From Labedella gwakjiensis (GTDB lineage Bacteria; Actinomycetota; Actinomycetes; Actinomycetales; Microbacteriaceae), in assembly GCF_003014675.1 (NCBI RefSeq), contig NZ_PYAU01000001.1, positions 1,488,001 to 1,552,000 of the forward strand: DNA of 64,000 nucleotides. The letters are read 5' to 3'. Of this stretch, positions 32,392-40,968 are shown one piece after another. The notes beneath the pieces are model-generated. The model did not search any database and was not told the origin of the DNA. It saw only the letters and a list, made by a program, of their open reading frames with translations. Each line of letters begins with the position of its first letter. The first letter of the stretch is position 1. Position numbers and translations under genes: made by a program.

Positions 32392-32831
32392 GGGTGTGCC
32401 TCCTCGGCGTCGGGCGAGGCGGACGGTTCCGCTGCGCCGGGTTCGATCGCGGGCGACGTGTATTCGTCGTCGTCCACGGGGTCGGCCCACACGGTCGTGC
32501 CGAGTGAGATCGCGGTGTGGGTCATGGCGGAGTCCGGTGATGCTCCGTGCCAGTGGGACTCGCCGGGCGGGCACCACACGGTGTCGCCTGCGCGGATGAC
32601 GCGGACGCTGCCGTCGCCGGCACGGATGAGCCCGCGGCCGGCGAGAACCTGCAGGATCTGCCCGTTCTCGTGGTGGTGCCGGTACGTGCGGGCGCCGGGC
32701 GTGAAGGTGACGGTGTTGATCGTGACTCCGTCGGTCGCGGGCATCGTGACGTACGGGAAGACGTCTCCCGTGAACTGCGAGCCCGGCTTGCCGGCGGTGC
32801 CGGCGTGGGCGGTGGGCGGGGTGATGATCAC
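32388..32831 (-). CDS. cupin-domain protein
   Basis: A 147-residue small beta-barrel protein with both cupin motifs: PGARTYRHHHENGQILQVLAGRG (His-His-His-Glu metal ligands) and GDTVWCPPGESHWHG (His). The C-terminal 25 residues are an acidic Pro/Ser/Glu tail. Such proteins bind a metal and act as isomerases, decarboxylases or dioxygenases. Sharing an operon with CMD proteins is common, for example as CMD-cupin fusions. The GTG overlaps the stop of the upstream dehydrogenase by 4 nt. Confidence 0.85.
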   Translation of the reverse strand: MIITPPTAHAGTAGKPGSQFTGDVFPYVTMPATDGVTINTVTFTPGARTYRHHHENGQILQVLAGRGLIRAGDGSVRVIRAGDTVWCPPGESHWHGASPDSAMTHTAISLGTTVWADPVDDDEYTSPAIEPGAAEPSASPDAEEAHP

Positions 32832-33784
32832 GAGGCTGCTCCCGTCTGGTCGTCGTTCGTCTCCGCCGCCGGGTCGTGCAGGCGCACACCTCCGGAGACG
32901 TCGCCGATCGCGTCGACGACCGTGTTGCTGATCTCGTCGGCGTAGCCCAGGGCGCGGGCCAGGCCGAAGCTCGCGATCGGGCCGGCGGAGTTGAGGCTCG
33001 TCACTCCGAGGCTCGCGACGAGCTGCGTGTAGAGCGTCACATCCTTCAGCATGAGCGTGTTGGTGAGGCCGCCCTTGAGGTAGTCGCCGTGGATGATCTT
33101 CGGGAACCGGTTGAGGCTCGCGAAGCTCACGCCGGAGCTCGCGTTGATCACGCCGAGCACGGTCTCGAGGTCGAGGTCGGCCTTCTTCGCCGCCACCATG
33201 ACCTCGGCGGTCGCCGACAGCGTCACGGCGTTGAGGAAGTTGTTGAGGAGCTTGACGGTGTGCCCGGCTCCGGAGCCCCCGCAGTGGAAGACGGTGCTGG
33301 AGAAGAGGTCAAGCACGGGCCGCACGGTCTCGAGCGCGTCGGCCTCGCCGCCGACCATGAGCGTGAGGGCACCCTTCTCGGCGGCCGCCGCTCCCCCGGA
33401 GATGCCGGCGTCGAGGTACACGGCGCCTCGCGCGGCGACCTCGGCGGCGATGGCGCGGGTGGAGTCCGGCGACGAGGTGCTGAGGTCCACGATCACCTGA
33501 CCGGCGTGCACGGCGTCGAGGAAGCCTGCACCGTAGACGATCGCCTCCACGACGCGACTGTCGGGCAGCGACATCAGGACGACGTCGCTCGCGGCGACCA
33601 CGTCGGCGGCACTCCCGGCCGCGTCCGCCCCCGCGTCGGCGATGGACTCGGCCCGCGTGTCGAAGCCGAGCACCGCGACGTCCGCCGCCGTGATGCAGCG
33701 CGCCATCCGCCCACCCATGTTGCCGAGCCCGATGAAGCCGACCTTCTGCGTCGCCGCCTGCTGCGCGGTCCCTGTGTCCGTCAT
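32828..33784 (-). CDS. NAD(P)-dependent beta-hydroxyacid dehydrogenase (HIBADH family), copy A
   Basis: A 318-residue enzyme with VGFIGLGNMGGRMARCIT near residue 16, YLDAGISGGAAAAEKGALTLMVGG as substrate loop and catalytic Lys in GAGHTVKLLNNFLNAVT. Note AGISGG where copy B has APVSGG. The ATG at 33784 follows GGAGG and overlaps the SDR stop by 4 nt; a longer in-phase frame runs into the SDR gene. Together with copy B it frames the cupin and CMD genes. Confidence 0.88.
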   Translation of the reverse strand: MTDTGTAQQAATQKVGFIGLGNMGGRMARCITAADVAVLGFDTRAESIADAGADAAGSAADVVAASDVVLMSLPDSRVVEAIVYGAGFLDAVHAGQVIVDLSTSSPDSTRAIAAEVAARGAVYLDAGISGGAAAAEKGALTLMVGGEADALETVRPVLDLFSSTVFHCGGSGAGHTVKLLNNFLNAVTLSATAEVMVAAKKADLDLETVLGVINASSGVSFASLNRFPKIIHGDYLKGGLTNTLMLKDVTLYTQLVASLGVTSLNSAGPIASFGLARALGYADEISNTVVDAIGDVSGGVRLHDPAAETNDDQTGAAS

Positions 33785-34668
33785 GATGCGTCCCCTCCTG
33801 TGGTCCCGGCGCCGCCCGGGCGCCGCCGATCCGCGCCGTACAGCGCGTCGTCGATGCCGGTGGGATCCCATGCCCCCGCGCCGCCGGACGGCCGTACGGT
33901 GTTGACGATCGAGGCTCCGCCGTCGGCGGTCACGATCTCGCCCGTCGTGTAGGCGGCGTCGTCGCTCAGGAGGAACGCGACGACGCCCGCGATGTCCTCC
34001 GGCGTTCCGGCGCGGCGCAACGGCGTCGTGGCGGCGCGCGCCGTCATGTCGTTCCCACCGCCGCGGGTGGTCGCGGCCGCGGCGAAGAGCTCCGTCGGAA
34101 CGATTCCGGGCGCCACCCCGTTCACCCGCACGCCGAGCGGCCCTCCGTACATCGCGGCTCCGTGCACGAGGCCCGTGACCGCGTGTTTCGACGTCTGGTA
34201 CGGCAGCAGATCGGCGCTGCCGCGGTGCCCGGCGATCGACGCCGTGAAGACGATCGAGCCGCCCACGTCGCGGTCGCGGTAGTGGCGCAGCGCAGCCCGG
34301 AGGCCGAGGAACTGGCCGCGTACGTTCACGGCCATGACGCGCTCGAAGTCGTCGACCGTGAGGTCCGGGATCGGCGCGAAGCTCCCGAAGATGCCCGCGT
34401 TGAGGTGGAAGAGGTCGATCTGGCCGAAGGCCTCGATCCCCGCCGCCATGTACGCGTCGACGGCGTCCTCGTCGGAGACGTCGGCCGTCACGTGGATGCC
34501 GGGCGTCGGGAGCGACGCGACCACGTCGAGCACCGCGTCCGTGTTGACGTCCACCGCCACCACGTTCGCGCCCTCGGCGGCGAGGCGCTGCGCCGACGCT
34601 CGCCCCAGTCCGCTGCCGGCCCCGGTGACCACGGCCACGGCTCCCTCGAATCGTCGGATGGTGCTCAC
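33781..34668 (-). CDS. short-chain dehydrogenase/reductase
   Basis: A 295-residue classical SDR: TGAGSGLGRASAQRLA (cofactor loop, residues 15-30), NAGIFGS, catalytic Ser in VFTASIAGHRGS and YQTSK (Tyr and Lys near 157-161), then the PGIVPTELF loop. An acidic residue after the second strand (VAVDVNTD) favours NAD over NADP. About 30 extra residues at the C-terminus are Pro/Gly-rich and atypical. The GTG start overlaps the lactonase-like gene by 4 nt, with GGAGG upstream. Confidence 0.9.
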   Translation of the reverse strand: MSTIRRFEGAVAVVTGAGSGLGRASAQRLAAEGANVVAVDVNTDAVLDVVASLPTPGIHVTADVSDEDAVDAYMAAGIEAFGQIDLFHLNAGIFGSFAPIPDLTVDDFERVMAVNVRGQFLGLRAALRHYRDRDVGGSIVFTASIAGHRGSADLLPYQTSKHAVTGLVHGAAMYGGPLGVRVNGVAPGIVPTELFAAAATTRGGGNDMTARAATTPLRRAGTPEDIAGVVAFLLSDDAAYTTGEIVTADGGASIVNTVRPSGGAGAWDPTGIDDALYGADRRRPGGAGTTGGDAS

Positions 34669-35555
34669 CGTGCGTCCTCCTTCTCGTGGGTGCCGGGCTT
34701 CTCGTGGGTGCCGGGCTTCTCGTGGGTGGCCGTCGTGCGGCCGATCGTGGCGGCGAGCCCGGCGAGCGGGCCCTCCGTCACGGGTGTGAAGCGGTTCAGC
34801 GTGTCCGGGTCGTGCCCGGAGACGACGTGGGCGACCTCACCGGAGTCGACGAGCGCGCGGATGTGGTCGAAGCCCGAGTACATCGCCGGCAGGTCGGCGA
34901 CGAACGCGAAGGGCATGTCGTCGTCGAACTCCTCGTAGTAGTGGAGGGCGTCGGAGGCGAGGATGACGCGACCCTCGGCGGTGTCGACGAGGACGATGCT
35001 CTGACCGGGCGTGTGACCGCCGACGCGTCGCATCGTGACGCCCGGCGCGATCTCGACCTCGTCGTCGAAGACCGACAGCCGCCCGTCCGCGTGGACCGCG
35101 CGGAGAGCGTCGAGCTCGGCGTCCTCGACGGAGTGGTGGAACTGGGTGCGCTCGGCGAGCGGCGAGGTCCAGAAGTCGTACTCGGCTCGCGCGATCGTCA
35201 CGGGCGACCGATCGAAGTGGTCGAGGTTGCCGATGTGGTCGTAGTGCGCGTGCGTCACGAGCACGGGAGGGGCGTCCGACGGCTGGATGCCGAGGTGCGC
35301 GAACGCGTCGGCCGGCTGCATCAGGAACGTCCTGTTGCGGTTGTCACCACCGGCGCGCGAGAAGCCCGTGTCGACGACGATCGTGCGCTCGGCATTCCGG
35401 ACGACCCACACGAAGTAGTCCATCCCGATCGGCTCGTCCGGCCGGCCGTAGATGTGGTGGTTGAGGTAGACCTCGCTCTTGTGGCCCTGGCGCGTGCCGT
35501 ACTTCACGATCACGACCTCGTACTGCGTGCCCACCCCTGCGGTGTTCTCCGTCAT
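34665..35555 (-). CDS. metallo-beta-lactamase-fold hydrolase, N-acyl-homoserine-lactonase-like
   Basis: A 296-residue MBL-fold protein with the metal motif THAHYDHIGN near residue 98, a second His in RRVGGHTPGQS, an Asp in ILASDALHY and the final His in VVSGHDPD. This residue set is that of lactonases such as AiiA/AttM. In a catabolic operon it probably opens a sugar or aromatic lactone rather than a quorum signal. AAGGG lies 6 nt before the ATG. The C-terminus carries the hexapeptide THEKPG in tandem, ending THEKEDAR. Confidence 0.85.
   Translation of the reverse strand: MTENTAGVGTQYEVVIVKYGTRQGHKSEVYLNHHIYGRPDEPIGMDYFVWVVRNAERTIVVDTGFSRAGGDNRNRTFLMQPADAFAHLGIQPSDAPPVLVTHAHYDHIGNLDHFDRSPVTIARAEYDFWTSPLAERTQFHHSVEDAELDALRAVHADGRLSVFDDEVEIAPGVTMRRVGGHTPGQSIVLVDTAEGRVILASDALHYYEEFDDDMPFAFVADLPAMYSGFDHIRALVDSGEVAHVVSGHDPDTLNRFTPVTEGPLAGLAATIGRTTATHEKPGTHEKPGTHEKEDAR
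34681..34731. repeat. 18-bp tandem repeat at the lactonase C-terminus
   Basis: ttctcgtgggtgccgggc occurs twice in a row (34681-34698, 34699-34716) and a third, diverged copy follows. It encodes two copies of THEKPG plus THEKED, in frame. The exact identity of two copies suggests recent duplication by slippage. Confidence 0.85.
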
Positions 35556-35648
35556 CGTGTTCCCTTCCGTGCTCCGGCGAGTGCCGGGTGGGGGCCGCGT
35601 GCGCCCTGAGGGGTGAGCGCACGCGACCGGCTCGTATGCAGTCTCGCG

Positions 35649-36983
35649 TTATCGGACGAGCACGTCGTCCGTCTCGGCGGCGTGGTGCTCCGCTGTGATG
35701 TCGCGACCGGCCGTCTCCGGCAGCCACTTCCACACCACGGGGAGCGCCAGGAGCGCGACGAGCACCATGTATCCGGCGGGAGCGACCGCGCTTCCTGTGG
35801 CTCCGGCGATCCAGGTGGCGATGAACGGACCGGGACCTGCGATGAACGCGAGGGCGAAGTTGAAGCCGATGGCGCTCGCGCTCGATCGGCTCGACGCGGG
35901 GAAGAGCTCGACGAGCATGACAACGGTCGTGACGCTCACGAGGCACTGGGCCATCGAGAGCAGGACGATGCCGGCGACGACGGCCGCACCCTGCCCGCCC
36001 GACATGAGCATGAACACGGGGATCGGAAGGATCACGTAGGCCGCGGTTCCGGCCAGGTTGAGTTTCCGGCGGCCGAACTTGTCGCTCAGCGCTCCGGCGA
36101 TCGGGCACAGGATCATGTACACGGTGAGGCCGATGGCGCTGAAGGTGAGGGCCGGTCCGCGCTCGAGCATGAGCGTGGTCGTGAGGTAGTTCACGACGTA
36201 GGTCGCGAGGTAGTAGAAGCCGAGGCCCTGCACCGCCGCGATCGCGAGCGTCAGCAGGATGGGCTTGAGGTTCTTGCGGAAGTTGCCCGTGAGGGGGTTC
36301 TTCTTCACCTCGCCCGAGGCCTGGACGTTCTTGTAGACGGGGGTCTCGCCGAGCTTCCAGCGGATGTAGAGGCCCACGAGGGCGAGCGGCGCGGCCATGA
36401 GGAACGGCAGACGCCAGCCCCAGCTGAGGAGGTCCTCCTCCGAGAGCACGTTGTTGAGGAAGAGCGCGAAGAGGCTTCCCACGATCGTGGCGAGGGCGGC
36501 CGTTCCGGAGATGATGCTCGCGTAGATTCCGCGGCGGCCCGTCGGGGTGCTCTCGACGAGGAAGGCGGCGGAACCCGTCCACTCGCCGCCGGCCGAGAGG
36601 CCCTGGAAGCAGCGCAGCAGCACGAGGAGGATCGGCGCGAAGACGCCGATGGTCTCGTAGGTGGGGGTGAGGCCGATGAGGGTCGTGGCGATGCCCATCG
36701 TGAGCACCGAGACCGAGAGCGCGATCCGACGGCCGTACTTGTCGCCGATCGGTCCGAGGATGAAGCCGCCGAGCGGGCGCATCACGAAGCCGACGGCGAA
36801 GACGGCGAGCGAGGAGAGGATCGCCACGAAGGGCGACGTGTCCGGCGGGAAGAACAGGGTGCCGATGATGGCGGCGAAGAAGCCGTAGACCGCGAAGTCG
36901 AACCATTCCATGAAGTTGCCGATGGCCACCGCGAGGCCGACCTTCGCGCGACTCTGGTCTGCAGAGCTGGTGTGCTGGGCCAT
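35649..36983 (-). CDS. MFS transporter of the metabolite:H+ symporter (MHS) family
   Basis: A 444-residue protein of twelve helices. The start VGLAVAIGNFMEWFDFAVYGFFA and the loops GGFILGPIGDKYGRR and RCFQGLSAGGEWTGSAAFLVE are signatures of MHS carriers (shikimate, alpha-ketoglutarate, citrate, proline uptake). It is first in the catabolic operon, 93 nt before the lactonase-like gene, so it most likely brings in the organic-acid substrate. AAGGAGG lies 5 nt before the ATG at 36983; the longer in-phase frame enters the divergent promoter. Confidence 0.9.
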   Translation of the reverse strand: MAQHTSSADQSRAKVGLAVAIGNFMEWFDFAVYGFFAAIIGTLFFPPDTSPFVAILSSLAVFAVGFVMRPLGGFILGPIGDKYGRRIALSVSVLTMGIATTLIGLTPTYETIGVFAPILLVLLRCFQGLSAGGEWTGSAAFLVESTPTGRRGIYASIISGTAALATIVGSLFALFLNNVLSEEDLLSWGWRLPFLMAAPLALVGLYIRWKLGETPVYKNVQASGEVKKNPLTGNFRKNLKPILLTLAIAAVQGLGFYYLATYVVNYLTTTLMLERGPALTFSAIGLTVYMILCPIAGALSDKFGRRKLNLAGTAAYVILPIPVFMLMSGGQGAAVVAGIVLLSMAQCLVSVTTVVMLVELFPASSRSSASAIGFNFALAFIAGPGPFIATWIAGATGSAVAPAGYMVLVALLALPVVWKWLPETAGRDITAEHHAAETDDVLVR

Positions 36984-37044
36984 GAGTACCTCCTTGTACT
37001 GGGACCGACCCTGTTGTCGGTTGTCGCCGAAGCCAGCCAACACG

Positions 37045-37065
37045 ATTGTCATACGATATGTCAAT
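37045..37065. promoter_or_regulatory. operator-like palindrome in the divergent region of the catabolic cassette
   Basis: attgtcata and tatgtcaat flank a cga centre; eight of nine arm bases are complementary. Form and length fit a GntR/FCD-type site. A smaller perfect palindrome, ttgtccgacaa, lies at 37151-37161. Both lie in the 263-bp gap between the transporter and the Ldh2-type dehydrogenase. The rest of the gap shows only the ribosome sites. No regulator gene is present in the cassette. Confidence 0.55.
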
Positions 37066-37246
37066 AGCAGGGTCCGCGACATCGCGTGTGGCGCTTTTAC
37101 GCGCCGTATTCGCTCGATCGTCGAGTAGATTTCGGAATCCGACCGCGGTATTGTCCGACAAAGCTGACGGACTCGTTCCGTTCGGATCATGTCGACGACG
37201 ACAGCCGCTCCCCGCGACACGCCATCGACCACGCGAGGGAGGACCA

Positions 37247-38230
37247 GTGGACGTCTCGATCGACGACGCCTCTTCGATCGGCGTCGGGGCGCTGTGCGGA
37301 CTCGGATACACCGAGGGAGAAGCCCGGACCATCGTCGCGCACCTTCTCGACTGCGAGCTCCGCGGTCTCGCCTACAGCGGGCTCGCTCGCATCCTGAGCA
37401 TCGCGGAGCGGCTCGCCGCGCACCCCCGCACCGCACAGCGCGCCGAGGTGGTCCGCGACACCCCGGTGTCGGCTGCGATCGACGCACACGACGAGATCGG
37501 CTACCTCGTGGCGCCGATCGCGGCCGAGCTCGCACGCGACAAGGCGCTCGCGGCGGGGATCGCGGCCATCGCCGTCCGCGACACCTGGTACACGGGGATG
37601 CTCTCGTACTACCTCGAACCGCTCGCCGACGCGGGCCTCGTGACCATCGCGGCGTCGAACGCCTCGCCGTGGGTCGCCGTCGCGGGCGGAAGCGAGCCCC
37701 TCGTGGGGACGAATCCGTTCGCCATGGCGTTCCCCACGCCCGGCGGCGCGACGGTCTGGGACATCGGGACGTCGGCCGTCACCCACGCCGACGCCGTACT
37801 CGCCGGGCGCGAGGGGCGCGCACTTCCGGAGGGTGTCGCCTTCGACCCCACCGGCGCACCGACCACCGACCCCCGCGACGCACTCGCCGGCGCGCTCGCC
37901 CCGTGGGGCGGCCACCGCGGCAGCGGCCTCGCGATGGCCGTCCAGCTGCTCGGGATGCACGCCGGATCCGCCGCGCTCCCCGCCGAGCTCGCGGGCTTCG
38001 GGATGACGATCATCGCGATGCGCTCCGACCTCTTCGCCGAGGACGGCCACCTCGAACGCGAAGCCGCGGCCTTCGCCCAGGCCGTGCGGTCGTCGCGGCC
38101 CCTCGACCCGGCCGCCCCCGCCCGCATGCCCTTCGACCGCTCGCGAGCCCTCCGCGAGGAACGCCGCGCCCGCGGCACCCTCTCGATCGCGGAGGGCGTT
38201 CTCGACGCCCTCCGCCATCTCCCCGCCTGA
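37247..38230 (+). CDS. Ldh2/malate-lactate dehydrogenase family oxidoreductase
   Basis: A 327-residue protein of the Ldh2/MDG2/YlbC fold, which uses NAD(P) without a Rossmann fold. It keeps GYTEGEARTIVAHLLDCELRGLAYSGLARI (catalytic region; the usual SHG is YSG), SNASPWVAVAGGSEPLVGTNPFAMAFP and GGHRGSGLAMAVQLLG. The His of the catalytic SHG motif is thus replaced by Ser-Gly context, which may alter activity. I chose the GTG at 37247, preceded by GGAGG. It is divergent from the catabolic operon and probably shares its control. Confidence 0.82.
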   Translation: MDVSIDDASSIGVGALCGLGYTEGEARTIVAHLLDCELRGLAYSGLARILSIAERLAAHPRTAQRAEVVRDTPVSAAIDAHDEIGYLVAPIAAELARDKALAAGIAAIAVRDTWYTGMLSYYLEPLADAGLVTIAASNASPWVAVAGGSEPLVGTNPFAMAFPTPGGATVWDIGTSAVTHADAVLAGREGRALPEGVAFDPTGAPTTDPRDALAGALAPWGGHRGSGLAMAVQLLGMHAGSAALPAELAGFGMTIIAMRSDLFAEDGHLEREAAAFAQAVRSSRPLDPAAPARMPFDRSRALREERRARGTLSIAEGVLDALRHLPA

Positions 38231-38303
38231 ATCACGACCGCGCGGGATTCGAAGTCGCGTCATAATCCGCCGTCAGCCCCCTCTCTGATGATGAGCGCCA
38301 CTC

Positions 38304-38537
38304 ATGAACCGGCGCGAATGGGGGCCCGACATGGGACGGAAGGAAGACGGGGACGACATGGTGAGTGCAGAACTTCTCGACACGGTCGACATCGATGAGC
38401 GGATGTTCTCGGGGGGACCGATGATCCGCGGGCACGTCGAGGTCATCACGACGATCGAATCGCACCGGTCGATCCGCGTGTGGTGCGATTGCGAGATCGG
38501 CGAGGACCACGCGTTCCGACGCCCCGGTTCCCGCTGA
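38304..38537 (+). CDS. possible small hypothetical protein
   Basis: The 77-codon frame ends GHVEVITTIESHRSIRVW, CDCEIGEDHAFRRPGSR; a later ATG at 38358 (MVSAELLDTVDIDE) is an equally possible start. There are two Cys close together but no domain I recognise, no clear ribosome site and no promoter at a fixed distance. The 373-bp gap between the Ldh2 gene and the flavin oxidoreductase holds nothing else that I can see. Confidence 0.3.
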   Translation: MNRREWGPDMGRKEDGDDMVSAELLDTVDIDERMFSGGPMIRGHVEVITTIESHRSIRVWCDCEIGEDHAFRRPGSR

Positions 38538-38603
38538 CGCCACGGGAGGCGGGTGCATACGTGCGAATGGAATAACGCGAGCCGCGCCGACGCTTCACCG
38601 GAC

Positions 38604-39626
38604 ATGACACGCATCGGCTTCCTCTCGTTCGGGCACTGGCACCCGGGACCCGGCTCGCGCACACGCACGGGCGGTGACGCCCTGCTCCAGTCGATCGACC
38701 TCGCGGTCGCGGCGGAGGAGCTCGGCATCGACGGCGCCTACTTCCGCGTGCACCACTTCGCACGGCAGCTCGCAGCGCCGTTCCCGCTGCTCTCGGCGGT
38801 CGGCGCGAAGACGAGCCGCATCGAGATCGGCACCGGCGTGATCGACATGCGCTACGAGAACCCGCTCTACATGGCGGAGGATGCGGCCGTCGCCGACCTC
38901 ATCTCCGGCGGGCGACTGCAGCTCGGCGTGAGCCGCGGATCACCCGAGACGGCCGTGAACGGCTACGAGTCCTTCGGCTACGTGCCGGCGGACGGGGAGA
39001 CCGACACCGACCTGGCGCATCAGCACACGAGCATGTTCCGTGAGGCGATCGCCGGTGTCGGCATGGCGCGCTCGAACACGCTCATGACGGGCGTCGACCA
39101 GCCCCTGCCGATCCTTCCGCAGGCGCCCGGCCTGGCCGATCGCATCTGGTGGGGCGCCGGCTCGCGTGCGACCGCCGTCTGGACGGCGCAGCAGGGCATG
39201 AACCTCATGTCGTCCACCCTCCTCACCGAGGACACGGGCGTCCCGTTCGACGAGCTCCAGGCCGAGCAGATCGCACTCTTCCGTTCGGCATGGGCCGAGG
39301 CCGGCTGGGAGCGCGAACCGCGTGTGTCCGTGAGCCGCAGTGTGCTGCCGATCGTCAACGACGAGGACCGCGCCTACTTCGGACTCCGTGCCCAGGCAGA
39401 CTCGAAGGACCAGGTGGGCTACCTCGACGCGAGCACGCTCGCGCGCTTCGGCCGCAGCTACATCGGCGAGCCCGACGTGATCGCGGAGGAGCTCGCGAAG
39501 GACGCCGCCGTGCAGGCGGCGGACACCGTGCTCCTCACCGTGCCGAACCAGCTCGGCGTCGCCTACAACACCCACCTGCTGGAGACGGTCGTGAACCACG
39601 TCGCGCCGGGGGCCGGCTGGCGCTAG
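38604..39626 (+). CDS. LLM-class flavin-dependent oxidoreductase
   Basis: A 340-residue luciferase-like monooxygenase with TRIGFLSFGHWHPGPGSRTRTG at the N-terminus, the barrel segment VAAEELGIDGAYFRVHHF and IEIGTGVIDMRYENPLYMAEDAA, which contact FMN or F420. The C-terminal region has FGRSYIGEPDVIAEEL. Members oxidise diverse small molecules with reduced flavin; substrate unknown. I chose the ATG where the family begins. A GTG at 38553 with GGAGG 3 nt upstream would add 17 residues of no family character and is the alternative. Confidence 0.87.
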   Translation: MTRIGFLSFGHWHPGPGSRTRTGGDALLQSIDLAVAAEELGIDGAYFRVHHFARQLAAPFPLLSAVGAKTSRIEIGTGVIDMRYENPLYMAEDAAVADLISGGRLQLGVSRGSPETAVNGYESFGYVPADGETDTDLAHQHTSMFREAIAGVGMARSNTLMTGVDQPLPILPQAPGLADRIWWGAGSRATAVWTAQQGMNLMSSTLLTEDTGVPFDELQAEQIALFRSAWAEAGWEREPRVSVSRSVLPIVNDEDRAYFGLRAQADSKDQVGYLDASTLARFGRSYIGEPDVIAEELAKDAAVQAADTVLLTVPNQLGVAYNTHLLETVVNHVAPGAGWR

Positions 39627-39643
39627 CCGCGGGGCGGTGCCCG

Positions 39644-40015
39644 TCAGGCCGGTCGCGAGAACAGGTTGACGAGGTTGCCGTCGGGGTCGGCGAAGATCGT
39701 GGAGCGGTTGCCCCACGGCATCGTCGTCGGCTCGAGCACCACGTCGTCGAGTCCGTCACGGAGTCGGGCGAACTCGGCGTCCACGTCGTCCACTTGGAAC
39801 TCGACGATGAGGGAGCGGTTCGTTCCGGCGTGCGGCGCTCGCTCACCGAGCGAGGTGACCGTCACCGGACTCGCGATCGCGAGCGTGCCCGCGTCCGTGC
39901 GGAACTCGGCGAACACGGGCGCCGGTCGCGATGCGGGGTTTCCGGTGACGAGTTCGTAGAAACCGGCGAGGCGGTCGACGTCGTCGGTGATGATGCGGAC
40001 CGAGGCGAGGTTCAT
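39644..40015 (-). CDS. VOC (glyoxalase/bleomycin-resistance-like) family protein
   Basis: A 123-residue paired beta-alpha-beta-beta-beta protein. It begins NLASVRIITDDVDRLAGFYELVTG and ends NRSTIFADPDGNLVNLFSRP, the standard VOC opening and closing strands. The closing motif keeps the Glu-site region of metal-binding members only partly (Asn-Leu instead of Glu-x). AAAGGA precedes the ATG. It is 75 bp downstream of a WYL regulator on the same strand and may be its target. Confidence 0.88.
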   Translation of the reverse strand: MNLASVRIITDDVDRLAGFYELVTGNPASRPAPVFAEFRTDAGTLAIASPVTVTSLGERAPHAGTNRSLIVEFQVDDVDAEFARLRDGLDDVVLEPTTMPWGNRSTIFADPDGNLVNLFSRPA

Positions 40016-40090
40016 GGTGTCCTTTCGTGCGGGCCGCTCGGCCCGCCGGGCCCATCCTGCGCCGCAGCGGCGACAACGTCCTGTCGGTGT

Positions 40091-40798
40091 TTACGACGAT
40101 TCCGGAAGCGTCCCGACGCTCTGGATGGTGCCGAACGGGATGTCCAGATCCTGGATGCCGAGCGGTCGCCGTGGCGGCCGCTCGCCCGTGGGTTCGGCTG
40201 CGACGATCCGGTCGCCGCGGAACGCGCGGACCCCGTCGCGCAGGCGGCACCACGCGATCAGGTACCAGTCGGCACCCTTCCCCACGTAGCCCATCGGTTC
40301 GATCTCGCGCAGGGTCTCGGCGCCGCCCCGGTCGCGGTAGGTCAGCCGGAGCACGTGCCCGGTGTTCACGGCGCTCGCGATCTCTGCGGACAGTCCCTGC
40401 GGCCGGCCGTCGTCGAGGAGGTAGATGCGTTGCGCCTGCTCGCGGCTCTCCCGGAGCGTCCCCTCGTCCATGACCGCCGCGACCTTGCGCAGCGCGGATG
40501 CGGCGGCCGTGCGGAACGGGCTCGTGGAGAGCGTGGTGAGCGCGAGGGACACGGCGAGCGCCTCGTCCACGGTGAAGCCGAGCGGGGCGAGAGTGTGGGA
40601 GGGGTCGATGCAGTAGCCGCCGGTGCGCCCGGGCTCCGCCCAGATCGGCACCCCCGCCTGCTGCAGCGCGGAGAGATCTCGCTCGATGGTGCGGGAACTG
40701 ACGAGGAACCGCTCAGCGAGCCACCGTGCGCTCCGCGGGCGTGGGGCGACGGCGCGCAACTCCTCGACGAGCGCGTACAGGCGGTCGGTCCGGTTCAT
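40091..40798 (-). CDS. YafY-like helix-turn-helix/WYL transcriptional regulator
   Basis: A 235-residue regulator: N-terminal winged helix (TDRLYALVEELRAV... RSARWLAERFLVSSRTIERDLSALQQAG, residues 4-52) and WYL domain (residues about 130-205, with LRLTYRDRGGAETLREIEPMGYV and the namesake DWYLIAWCRLRDGVRAFRGDRI). WYL domains bind nucleic acid or nucleotide ligands. The ATG is supported by TACATT 6 nt upstream; the longer in-phase frame crosses into the divergent promoter. Confidence 0.9.
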   Translation of the reverse strand: MNRTDRLYALVEELRAVAPRPRSARWLAERFLVSSRTIERDLSALQQAGVPIWAEPGRTGGYCIDPSHTLAPLGFTVDEALAVSLALTTLSTSPFRTAAASALRKVAAVMDEGTLRESREQAQRIYLLDDGRPQGLSAEIASAVNTGHVLRLTYRDRGGAETLREIEPMGYVGKGADWYLIAWCRLRDGVRAFRGDRIVAAEPTGERPPRRPLGIQDLDIPFGTIQSVGTLPESS

Positions 40799-40804
40799 TC
40801 GGCC

Positions 40805-40810
40805 AATGTA
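40805..40810 (-). promoter_or_regulatory. -10 element TACATT upstream of the WYL regulator
   Basis: TACATT lies with a 6-nt spacer before the ATG at 40798. Confidence 0.55.
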
Positions 40811-40968
40811 TCGAGGGTGGCGTGGCACCCCGACTCTTCGATGGTCGCGTTCCACATCCGGCGGGACCTTCGGCCCGGGTGCCGCCTCCCTCTCGCGCGT
40901 AGCGTGCGAAGCAGCCCTCCCGAGTTCGACGCGGGCGGGCACCACCCGCGAAGCAGGAGAGGCACCCC

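Noticed and set aside
37151-37161. ttgtccgacaa as a second strong operator on its own
   Set aside because: At 11 bp it is short enough to occur by chance; kept only as support for the 21-bp site.
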